Assembly: GCA_013365325.1 (NCBI GenBank)
Contig: JABVXV010000171.1
Span: 62,001 to 126,000, forward strand
Reading direction: 5' to 3'
From: Dipetalonema caudispina
Lineage: Eukaryota; Nematoda; Chromadorea; Rhabditida; Onchocercidae
Length of the DNA stretch: 64,000 nucleotides
The notes below the pieces were generated by a model. That model worked only from the letters and a program-made list of their open reading frames with translations, was not told where the DNA came from and did not search any database. This document shows positions 52,833-64,000 of this stretch, piece by piece (the first letter of the stretch is position 1; each line of letters starts with the position of its first letter). Made by a program: the position numbers and the translations under genes.

Positions 52833-52864
52833 TATTATTAATATTAGTATTGTTATTATTTATA
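52691..52864. repeat. (TTA)n trinucleotide microsatellite, about 170 bp
   Basis: Long run of TTA/ATT units with occasional TCA and ACT interruptions. It yields artefactual poly-Ile and poly-Asn frames on the two strands. This is the longest microsatellite in the window. Confidence 0.95.
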
Positions 52865-52973
52865 TTATAACTATTAATTATTGTGAGTTCTATGTCCAAT
52901 ATCAAAAGAAAGAATGAAAGTGCATTTCACTTATTTATAACTGCACAGATCTTCCAAAATTCGAGTATTTTTG

Positions 52974-53007
<34 letters not shown>

Positions 53008-53782
53008 AACTGCTCGAATTGAAATTCTGAACATATTTCCATATCTTCTTGATTCAGATATTATTTCTATCCATGAAATTGTCAAAACCAAAAGCTAATT
53101 TATCATAGCATTTTGTTCTTCTTTAGTTTCCTTTTCATTATTATTACTATTGCTTTTTTTTTTTTTTTTTCTTGTTTGCATAAATTGGCAATTTGTTTCA
53201 AGCAATTAAATTAAGTATTCAAAAATTACTTTGCTTATTTCACAGATGTATTTTCAATTTTTTATTTACTTAAAATCTGCTTTTAATGAAATTCTTATCA
53301 AGCATTAATGTTTGAACAACATTGTATGATGAAAATATGAAAATAACAATGATAATAATGCAAATCAACGACGATGATGTTGATAACAATGATGATGATG
53401 ATGATTACAATGATAACACGCGCATATAACAGGCAAAAACACTTCTCAATTATTATAGCTTTTTGAAGTAATTAAATTTATGAAATACAATCTCTAAAAA
53501 TTTACATATTTTTAAATCAAAAAAAAAAAAAAAGAAAATTTTCTACTAATGCATTAAAATTTTTCCCTCAAAATTACCACGATTACTCTTAATCTTTTAT
53601 TGTTTGCATTCATTTTAAGCATTATCTGTAATTGATCGATTATTTTTATCCAATCAAATAAAGATATATATATATTTATTAGCTTACTATATATATGTGT
53701 GTATATAAGAGATTGTTTGTCAAATAGATTTAATCCGTATTTGTGTGTATGTATATATGTATGTGTGTGTGTTTATATGTGT

Positions 53783-53821
<39 letters not shown>

Positions 53822-56800
53822 CGTACACTTCACACTCATAAAATGCAATAAATGAAAGTTTCATCTGATGACAACAAATAAATCTACTCAATCTATCTAT
53901 CATTAATGATAGATTAAATATTTTTGGGAAAGTTACAAATTATCTCATCATATTTCATTGTTTCTCTCTTATTTCAAACTTTTTGCAAACAATAATTGTT
54001 CATTCTATTATCATCCTGTTTAGTTTATTAATTGATACTTAATTTAATGTTTGCTTAACTTGGCAATAATCATTTAACAGAATGTTTTCTCTTTCATCAT
54101 TATAATGATTGAATTTCTCCCTCATAATATTAATAAATCTATCAATTTATATGTATTTATTTTGTGAAATATTAGATATTTAATTAATTAATAATATTGT
54201 AGCATATATATTTTCATCTGCATACTTTGTCCCAGATAATTGCATACTTTACATATGTCACATATACGGTAATGAAGTTACAGTAAACTCCATTGAAAGT
54301 TCATTTTGGTAATTAATGCTTTTGAGTGTATATTTCAATCTGATTACTCGTACGTTTTCTTTTCTACGAATTCTTCCTCTGAAGTTTATTCTTGTAAGTA
54401 ATAGTTACGGAATTTCGATTGAAACTCTCAAAAAAAAAAAAAAAAAAAAATCATATCGTCATACCATTAAGTAATTATAGAGCAGATATTGTAGTCATTT
54501 GATGAAAATTATTTGAAATTATCTAAAACTTTTAAATTATCTAAAATTACGTAAAGTTGTTTGAAATTATTCCTGGCAATATTTTTAGAAATTCCCATAT
54601 CTCTAAAACTTATTTTCAACGATTTTTTGTGAAATTCACTCATCTTAGTAATCGCCAACAAAAACAAATCTTCAAATTAAAAATTATTAGCAAATAATTT
54701 TTGCCCTAAAATTTCGAAATTCGTAAACAAAAATTTCAAAAATAAATAACAAATTTAGAAGTTTTCCTAGTCCCTAAAATTATATTCTTCAATAATTTGC
54801 TCATTTTCAAAATTAATACCAACATACTTATCCAAGGATATTAGAATAAGATTAGAGAACCTTTTGTGGAATGTATATATTTGAAATGTTAGTTAAATGA
54901 TAGAAGGATTTAGTAGTGATAGGGAAAGGTATGTAGTAAAATTTGTAACCCCCTGCTGTTATTGCTGCTCCTACTACTTCTTAAAGTGTACATTTACCTT
55001 TTCTCATCATCAACCTATCAGATTGATCCTTTTTCCTCTCTTCACCATTCATTAATCCGTCAATAATCAATTTTTGTCCTACATTAAACAGATCACCCCC
55101 ACCTAACCTTTTCTCGCTTTGTATAGTTATACTGGTAAATACTATAGTACCATAGTGATTTTTGACAATAAAAAACCACAAATAATCCGATTATTGGGAT
55201 CGTTTATCCAACAATAAATATCCAACAAGTCGATATTTACAATAATTTACCTGCTGACAGTAAAACCATTCCAGAATAAGAAGATAGCTGCGGGAGTATT
55301 TATTTGCAGATTAAAAATATATATCTTTCAACCAGAAATTGATCTAAACCAGAAAGTAGTTATTGAATAAAATGCAAAACAAAAGTTTGGGATTAAATTT
55401 GAAAATTTCCTCAATACTTACAATGAGATTTAAATCAATTTCTAATTAATTAAGCACAAATCAGACTTGAAATAACAACTTGCAGCACTATAGGTACAAA
55501 TGCATTTAAAAAACGAAAAAAGTATTGAATTGAAAATTTACTGAATAGAATGCCAAGTATAGCATACAATTCATCTTTTGCTTCCAAATTTTTCCACTAC
55601 TTTTTTCCACAAAATCGAAGCAAATTAAATTCGTCGAAATTCCTAAAGTATTTTTAAAAAAATTTGGAAAAAAGTCTCTTTCAAATCATATAGCTTTAAA
55701 TGCTTCTAAATTATTTAATACTTTGAATATTTGAAATTTGATTTTAAAAACTTTCCAATTTTCATAACTTTTTGTAGTAAGTTGACTATATCTAATTCAT
55801 AAAAAATTCATTCGGTTAATTGCATGAAAAGTTGGGTTAACTGAACAATATTTAACAAAGTTATCTCTAATTACTTAACGTATCATGCAGCTTTCGATGA
55901 ACACGTAACTTCGTAATATCGATTCACTTGCTATACGTGATCTGTCGAATGAACTTTACGATATCACTTCAAATGTTGGAAATGATTTGCTTGTTCGAAA
56001 CATATCATCATATAACCATTGAAATTCCATGATTTATTTGATAGAAATTATCCTGAAATATTCTAATAGCATTTACAATCATCCCAATCAATTTTATAGG
56101 ATTTTTCTTTTGAATTTTGCTATTGAAATATTTCTTCAAATTAATTTATTATTCTTTCTTCTAGTTTTTATTATAATGTCCTAATAAAAATTTCATAAAA
56201 CATATGGTCGGTAATTTTCAAAGGAAAACATTTTTTTTTTTTGCTATCATTTTTTATCGAAACATATGTTCATATCGGTTGTTAGTTTGATCGATAGTGA
56301 AATGCTAGAAATATTCGATGATAATGTTGATGTTAATAGTAATAATAATAATGACAATACTGATAATAATACATGGCTGTTACTTCTGCTGCAATAAAAT
56401 ACCAGGTCAATAAGCAATAAAATACCAAACCAATAATTTTCCTTTCAATAGTTACTTTTATGAGTTGTTTCACATCATTTTTGCAAATGGGAAGAAAAAA
56501 ATGACCCATTTAATTGAAAAGAATTGTTTATAATTTTTTTTCTCTTTTTTTTTTTTGCCACTAATTTTTTTTTTTTTTTTTACATTATTTATGAAAAAAT
56601 AAATAAGTAAGTAAACAGCTAGCAAATAAATATTACACTCTTGCCCATAAATATAATAATACTAATAAACGATATTTTCAAATATTTTATATCACTTCCA
56701 TTAATTCGATACAAATATATATATACCCTAATTTTACAAACAGTTAAATTAGATTTGTGAAAAAATTCCATTTGAAAAAATTTGACTCATTTATATGAAA

Positions 56801-57850
56801 CAAAAAAGGATAACTTTTGAAAAAGCAATGATATTTTTCAAGCATAGCTAAAATTTGAATCAATAAATTGCTCACAAAATATCGAACTTTGCATATATTT
56901 TTGTATAAATAAATAAAAATTGTAAACTTAGAAGTCAATTTGCTACTGACGTATATGACGTAAAAAACATGATAAAAACAATGAAAATGAATGGAATGAA
57001 TTTTGCTTGCTACATTTGATAAATTTTATTACTATTACGTGTCATTTGTATAGCTTTTACAATGTCAATAATTTAAATTTCGATTGAAAAATGAAATTAA
57101 TACGAGATTAAAAAATTACTACATCTGTCGCAAAACTTTTTTTTTTTTTTTTTTTTTTTGTTCTAAAACATTTATAAAATTCTTATCACTTCCCTTCTCT
57201 TCAATGATATCAAAATTTTTCAATTTTAATTTAGAGCAGTTAAAATTTTCAATGAATTGAAATTTTCAAGTTCATTTCTAGTCTGAAAATTTTTCTTTCA
57301 CAACGATGCTATCATAAACGAATTCAAAACTTGAAAAATGTATATAAATGTGTGTGTGTGTGTGTGTTTTTTTTTTCTTGAAATTTTTTCTTATCCATAA
57401 AACATTATTTGATAGAATGATCCAATTAAACATTATTTAAATTAAAAAAAAAAAAGGGAAAAATTTAAGGAATTTAAAATTTTTTTCAATGATAGCATAA
57501 AATAATACAAACATATGCATATTACATCATTACAATCAATTTATAAAATCATTTCTACGATGATTAAAAACACTTTGCCCACCCAGATCAAGTAGCTCAA
57601 ATTAATCAAAATTAAAATTCTACTACTGTTCAATGATCGATGAAAGAAAAAGAAAAAATATATTTGAAATATGAATTTTAAATTTATTAAAATTTACTTT
57701 TCTTTTTTTTTTTTTTCTTTTTTTGACATAATTCCATTCATATACTATATTGATATCAATGTTTTACTTTCCCATCAACAATTCACCAATATTCATTCCC
57801 GGGTGAAATTAGCATCACAATAGGGCAATCAATCAAAACGTAAAAATTAT
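52865..57850. other. gene-free AT-rich region
   Basis: Contains A/T homopolymers, a GT-rich microsatellite, and a slightly less AT-rich patch at about 54940-55140 whose minus-strand frame cannot be tied to other exons. No gene is supported. Confidence 0.55.
53695..53820. repeat. TG/TATG-rich microsatellite tract
   Basis: TGTATATG-type interrupted repeat leading into a purer (TG)n run of about 15 units (53789-53818). This is potential Z-DNA-forming sequence. Confidence 0.9.
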
Positions 57851-57853
57851 ACG

Positions 57854-57903
57854 TACACACACACACACACACACACATACAGACACACACATATATATAT
57901 ACA
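57854..57903. repeat. (CA)n/(TA)n compound microsatellite
   Basis: About 12 CA units, then an interrupted CA run and about 6 AT units. Confidence 0.9.
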
Positions 57904-59293
57904 CATATACATACATGTAAAATATAGTCTTATAGAAAATTTTTCATAACTAATAATTAATTCTAATCCTATCTTATTTAATTCTATTTCCATTCCTATC
58001 CTATTCTATTCTACTCTATTTTCTATTCCAAAAAAAAAAAAAAGAAAGCATTCAAACTTTCTCGTCAACATTTGTGTCAATAAAGCATCAACCATATTCA
58101 TCCGAGAACAACAATATCCTTTTCTTTCCTTTTTTTTTTTCTTTTTTTTTTTTTTTGGGTGAGAAAATATAATTGCATAAGTGATGAGTTCAATAATGGC
58201 TGCTACCGAATGAACAAAACATTTACTTTAGCTAAAAAAATTATTTTATTGGAATGTGAGAAAAAAAAAAAATTTTTTTTTTTTCTTTTATCATCACAAT
58301 TTATTAAAATAGCTATTAAATGCAATGAAATTGAAAAAAAAAAAAAAAATTTTAAATTAAATTTTTTATGTTAAACTTTCATTTTAGCATTCAAAAAAAA
58401 ATTGGTTTAGAATAATGCGACAAATTCTATAACAATAATATCAGATTATATGAAATAAGTTTTACGGATGGTAATCATTTAATGGATATATTATATTAGT
58501 GTTAACAGATTTGTTGTTCGCTTCTTCTCCTAATATTTCAATTACAACCAGTTTCATTTAAATGTGTTTAAATTAAACTGCTTGAAATGATAATTAAGTA
58601 ATTCATGAATTAAAATTCATAAATTTAACCAAGAATTGGAAATACATTTTAAGATTCAATTCTTATAAAATACTAAAAATCACTAAGCAAGAGAATTTAT
58701 TGTTGAATTAATGAATTTTGCTAATTTATTACTTTTGTAAAGAATTTGTGAGATTAATTTGCAGAAAATTTTCATCATAGCTAAACAAATAGACTATATG
58801 CATTTAAAATTTTAATATATGAAAGGAATAAAAAAATTTATAAATAGAAATAAAAACTTTAAATGCTATAAAAGAAAATGTTATGAAAATTTTTTAATTT
58901 AATTTACATTTTAATTAATCCCCTATCATATTTATATATTTATATTCGTATAAAAATTATTTCCATTCCATTTATCAATTTGCTAATTTTTTTGCATATA
59001 ATTTACAAATGATTGGATCTGTTTCATTTCTTTGATAATTGACACTTTGTATTATGATGGATAAACTTTCTGGTACACCTTCTGTTACCTCGTTGATACC
59101 GTATTCTTCACATTAATGGCGTAATTCATATATACAATTTAGCAAGCAACAGGCTTTTCTTTCACTGATTGCTATAGTTTGTGATTTATAAATCATTATA
59201 GTTTTAACCGATAACATTTATATATTATATCAGATCTATAGCATTATCAAAGGTCAATAGTTCATTAGCAAAAAGCAACTGTTACCAAAAAAA

Positions 59294-59326
<33 letters not shown>

Positions 59327-59671
59327 TTTTTTTTTCTTTTTTCACACCTTCTATTATTACAGTATTAAAGTAGAATTTACGGGATAATTACCTCAGAAAA
59401 TTTCATCTAATAAATTTCTTCTTTCATTACATATACAATTAATATATTCATTTTACATATTTACATTTTGTCTAATAAAATAATCCAAAAATAAAGAAAT
59501 CATTCAAAGAATCGATTATAAAAAAGAAATTTAAATTTAATTTACCAATACATAAAACGAAAAGACATTGTATGTCTGTTTGAGAATTTGCAAAGCAAAA
59601 AAAAAGAAAGAAAAAAAATTTACAACTCAATTATTTCAATGGAAACAAAAAAAAGAATCATTTCAACATTT

Positions 59672-59704
<33 letters not shown>

Positions 59705-60897
59705 TTTAAATGACTGACACTGTTTGGAAGTTAAAAATTTTAACTTGTTGTAATACATGTCATCAAATCATTAAATTTATCAAAGATTTATAGGGGAACA
59801 ATTCATGTAATCAATGGTATCGATGTCATCATTATCGTTCATCTTCAGTGAATTCCTGATAGCAATCAAATAAAAGAATTAAATTATTTCTGTTACTTTT
59901 TTTTTTTTTTCGCGCGTAAATTTTAACAAATTTTAGAAGTTTCATTTGTTGTAAAATAACATAAAAATTTTCGTATATCAAAAACTTTGCATAATTAATC
60001 AATCTGAGCAAAAAATTTCAAACATTTCCATCCTTAAAATTTTTTTTTTTTTTTTTTTGTGCTTCGATTAATAAACTATCTAATCGATAAATGTTTTTAC
60101 CTGATATTCGTTCATTTTCAAATTCATTCATTTCATTTTTCCTGTCAACTTTTAACAGATCTCTCTCATTTCCTGATATCTTAGCATACAACAACAATTA
60201 TCTCTTATCGGTTCTTTTCATCGTATTTCCATTTCCGATCGACAAAGCTTTAAAGCAAAATTCAATTTCCTTTCATTATGCAAGAGAAAATACCCTTCTG
60301 ATATTTTATCATCCATTTGTCAATCTCATTTGTTTTATCAACTAATCAGTGATCAGTGTTCTACTTTGTAATGATGATGATCAAGAAAAGTAAATTTCGT
60401 TGTAATAATTTAAAAATTTAAACAGATGAAGAAAAAGGGCAATTTTTTTAAATCTTTTGATACTAAAATAAATTACCCGAAATACATTTTAAAAGGAATT
60501 CTATTTCTGATTGATGATAATATATTGAATTAATTCGTTATTTTAATTACTGCATGAAATTTTTTTATTAATTTTTTACTAATCAAATTACAAATAGAAT
60601 ACACTTTGAAAGAAATTTTACACTGATTAACAATAATGTATTGAATTAATTTACTCTTTAAATTAACACAAGAAATCTTTCACTAATTTATTATTTTAAT
60701 AACTTTAATATGCTTATTTAATTTCAGGCTTATTTAAAATTAAACAATGCAATACTGAACAGAATTGTTTTTTTTTTTTATTTGGTCTTACTTTATCATT
60801 CAATATTTCAGTATTTAAATTCTTCAATGAAACCTAAACTGAATTTTTCCATTCTTCGCTTATTATCATCAATCTACGATAATAAATATTCAAGGAT

Positions 60898-60908
60898 CAG
60901 CAGCAGCA

Positions 60909-60941
<33 letters not shown>
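60898..60941. repeat. (CAG)n/(AG)n compound microsatellite
   Basis: About four CAG units running into about 15 AG units. Confidence 0.9.
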
Positions 60942-60950
<9 letters not shown>

Positions 60951-63031
60951 AAAAAACTTAACGTAGATTTTTGCGCAATTACTGGTTGCCATCTATTTAG
61001 ATTTACATCATTTTATTTACTTAATAGGAACTTAAAAAAAAAAATAAATAACGATGCGAAAGCTGTCATCTTGCAAGGGCAATTAATGACAAAAATCAAA
61101 TCTTATCAATGGATTGTTATCAGTGCGCATTTGTCACTTAATTAAATTGATTGCAAATAATACCTTATTATTCTTTATGAAGAAGGAAGGTATCAATAGA
61201 AGAAAAAGTAAAAAAGACAGAGAGAAAGAGAGCTAAACTAACAAAATGAGAGGGAAATTCTTCTTTCTTTAGGAAAAAAAAAAAAAAAATTAAAATTAAT
61301 TAAGAAATGAAATTTTTTTTTTTTTTTATTTTTTTTGTGATTTTTTTCCTTTTTCTTTTATTATCGTTTATTTCCCGCGCTATTTTAAGTCTCAAAATTT
61401 CATCTTTTTTTTCGGTTTGTTTTAAAAATTTTTGATGTGATATTTTCAAGGCTGTTAAGGTTGGTTGGTACTATCGAATGAAAATGACAGCCATGTCCTT
61501 GAATCATTAATATTGAAAAAGAATTGATGACATCCAAATTTTCTTGCTTTGGAATGATAGAAGACTTGTCTGAAAAAAAAAAAAAAAGAAAAAAAGAAAA
61601 AATGAGAAAAGAACAGGTCTACGAAAATAATTTTCATTGCGGCTCAGTATAATGTCAAATAAATTTTAAAGTTGAAATTTAAATTATAATTGATGCTTTC
61701 AAGATGCAAAAGATAAGGATGATGATAAGTTATTGTGAGGAAAATTCAAGTCCATTTCGTAACATCCTGTAGTGATCAAAAAATTTTTTTAATTTTCATT
61801 TTCAACTAACTGTCGTATTGTAACAATGAAACAATGATACTTCTTTGTCTATAGCCAAATTTTTGCAATTTTTTATTTTGGAAAAATTAAAGAATAGAAA
61901 TGGAAGAATGTAAGCAAAAAATTAGAAAAAAATGAGTAATTTGATGTTATTTTTATAGATTTATAGAATTTGAATATTATTTAAAAGATTTGCGATTTTT
62001 TAAATTTGATTAAATCTGATTTTAAAATGAAAAATATTCAATTTTTTACTCGACAAACATTATTATCTTCACAAATTATTAAACTGATCTCATATCAGAG
62101 TATTAGTGGTACCGCATGGTACCAAAAACAAGTAATTTTCGAGCTTAGTAAAGCACTTTTTTAATCGTATTTTTACGAATTTGTAGAATTTAAATATGCA
62201 AATTTGCTCCTTAATCTTTAATGATAGTTGAATGTCACATCAAATGAGAAGATTTTCCGTCTAAAATTTATCCAATTTTCAATGTCCTAAAACCCAATCA
62301 TATTGGTTGAATGATAGTAATTTATATGCAAATTTGATGTTCTCCAACCATAACATCAAAACGAATCCATCCTGTCTCCTCAAACAGATTAAATCGAATT
62401 GTCATCGTCTTGAAAGCGACAAGATGATAATCGCCGTTGATCAAACAGCTAATCAAATGCAAAATGTGCAAAAAAAAAAAAAAAAAAAAGAAAATATCAT
62501 TGTTGTAACGGTTTCCTATCGTCTAAATCTGTTGAATCGTTTCTTTTATTACATTTTATTTAAATTATAAATTATTTGATAATTTTATCACATATCATGT
62601 ATTTCGTAACATCAATTTCATCAAGATATTCCGCAAATTTTTCATTGAATTAACATTGAAAAATTAGCATAATGTCAACTTTTAAAACATACATAGAAAA
62701 AATGAGAAATAACTCGAAATAATGCAACGTTGTAAATCATTCCTTCATCAAAATTTCACATTTCAAATGATGAAGTTAAAAAATAAATAATTGAATTTTT
62801 TTTTCTCACTTAAATTATTGCTAAATTTTTAACTTGACAAACCAATTATGATTAATTTCATTAATTAACACTGTAAATGTATAATTTTACAAAATCCCCA
62901 TTTATTTCATCAACGATAATTTTCACTCAGTTAATCAAAATTATACACAATACAACAACTGCTCGAGCATAAATTAGCTTTATCATTAATTTTAAAATAT
63001 TATTTATTATCGATTGAACAGATTTATAATA

Positions 63032-63075
63032 ATGACAATAATGATGATGATGATGATGATGATAATGATGATGAT
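63032..63075. repeat. (GAT)n trinucleotide microsatellite
   Basis: About 14 ATG/GAT units with one AAT interruption. It produces a poly-Met frame that is not a gene. Confidence 0.9.
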
Positions 63076-63893
63076 ACTTGTATCAATGATTGTAATAGTA
63101 GTACTTATTCCACTAATGATGGTGACAAATGATGACAGAATTGTGCTTTTGTTAAAATATTGTTGTAACAGTGGAAGCAGGCGAAGTTACCGTCTACGGA
63201 AGCCACTGAGTTGTGAATATGATTGATATGTGAACATATGCGCCAAGTTATCCTGTCGTATCACATATCTTTCACCTAATATCCCACTCACAAATCTTTA
63301 TAATTTTGCAAATTTTATTTCAAATAATATTTATTAAATGTAAAATATCTAAACAGATCATTTAATATTATCTTATCTTATTCAGTTACAATTTATTATT
63401 TAACTTTTAATCACAATATTCAATATAATAAACAATAGAATTTATTGAAATAATAAATCTTATCGTATTGTAATTTTATTTTTTCACTCATTATACATTT
63501 ATTTTTATTAAAAATATTTAAATAGATCATTTAATTACATAATTTATTATCATATTTTAACAGATTATTCAATGTTATCTCAATTCATTCAATTATTATT
63601 TCTCATCTAATTTTTTACAAAAATCCTATATGATAAATGGTAAAAATTATTGAAAACAATACTTCTTATTTATATATTTCATAAAGAATTAATTTGTTTA
63701 CTTGCATAATTTTTTAATTTAAATGATAATTATTATTCATTGAATTAATATTAAAAAATTTATTGTCATACAATTTTTTTTTTCCCTTTCATCAAAAAAA
63801 AAAAAAAAACGATAAAATAATTTGTTTTAAACAAAAACAAATTTTTTGCACATAATAATTAACCTTCCATAATTTTATAGGAGGGAACAAAAA

Positions 63894-63918
63894 AAAGAAA
63901 GAAAGAAAGAAAGAAAGA
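63894..63918. repeat. (GAAA)n tetranucleotide microsatellite
   Basis: About six GAAA units near the window end. Confidence 0.9.
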
Positions 63919-64000
63919 ATGCTATTAATATAAGTCTTATCTTGATCATTAATGTAATTAATGTATGATTATAATAGATTGGAAAATTCATCTTAATACA

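Larger units (their letters stand above)
57904..64000. other. gene-free AT-rich region to the window end
   Basis: Only homopolymers, microsatellites and short unsupported frames (60091-60345, 62307-62570, 63014-63226). A TAACAG acceptor-like site at about 63170 precedes a less AT-rich stretch but has no partner exon. Confidence 0.5.

Noticed and set aside
52646..52905. Open frames of poly-Ile (plus) and poly-Asn/Ile (minus)
   Set aside because: They are read-through of the TTA microsatellite.
54981..55181. Minus-strand frame with KRLGGGDLFNVGQKL
   Set aside because: Composition is better than neighbours, but no acceptor, partner exon or family is recognisable.
60091..60345. 84-codon plus-strand Phe/Ser/Ile-rich frame
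   Set aside because: Typical low-complexity AT-rich frame without splice partners or domain.
62307..62570. 87-codon plus-strand frame (and an open minus-strand shadow)
   Set aside because: Both strands are open by chance in a short patch; it ends in an A run and no domain is recognised.
63014..63226. Plus-strand frame with poly-Met and a basic tail (RRSYRLRKPLS)
   Set aside because: The start is a GAT repeat. The tail follows an acceptor-like TAACAG but no partner exons were found.
1..64000. CRISPR arrays, rRNA, bacterial operons, canonical transposases
   Set aside because: No regular spaced repeats, rRNA-like blocks, Shine-Dalgarno-led gene runs or transposase motifs were seen; the window is eukaryotic.

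Overview
The window looks like a piece of nuclear chromosome from a nematode, possibly a clade III/spirurid (filaria-like) worm; the clade is a guess. The DNA is very AT-rich and full of long A/T homopolymers and microsatellites. Genes are broken into many small exons with 3' splice sites close to the nematode TTTCAG type, and the proteins are animal ones. No prokaryotic operon, rRNA, canonical tRNA or CRISPR array was seen. Gene models were made by hand from splice signals and reading phase, without transcripts or database searches.

Layout: (1) 0.25-6.8 kb, minus strand: SLC26/sulfate-permease anion transporter with TM core and STAS domain; 5' exon(s) uncertain. (2) 6.8-23.9 kb: repeat-rich intergenic DNA with two dispersed duplications (9183-9937 with 11433-12217; 16894-17658 with 22650-23419), an intact exon-like 90-bp frame and its broken inverted copy. 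(3) 24.0-28.1 kb, plus strand: nine-exon gene for a 491-residue protein with weak BTB/BACK- and MATH-like features; one intron holds a compact three-way-junction structure. (4) 28.8-38.6 kb, minus strand: LAS1, the HEPN endonuclease of pre-rRNA ITS2 cleavage, 13 phase-consistent exons, 476 residues. Its third intron contains a plus-strand gene for a ten-cysteine Ly6/uPAR-like membrane protein. (5) 40.4-48.5 kb, minus strand: ceramide transfer protein CERT (PH, helical middle, degenerate FFAT-like motif, START), 13 exons, 532 residues. (6) 48.5-64 kb: about 15.5 kb with no gene I can support, mostly homopolymers and microsatellites.

The genes do not form one pathway: they serve anion transport, an unknown possibly BTB-linked role, ribosome biogenesis, a surface Ly6 protein and ceramide transport. 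LAS1 lies downstream of CERT on the same strand with about 1.8 kb between coding ends. LAS1 and the BTB-like gene converge, with 0.7 kb between stop codons. The items most worth a second look are the nested Ly6 gene, the intronic cloverleaf-like element, the paralogous 90-bp exon-like pair in the first repeat cluster, the altered FFAT motif in CERT, and a splice-phase conflict in the SLC26 gene.
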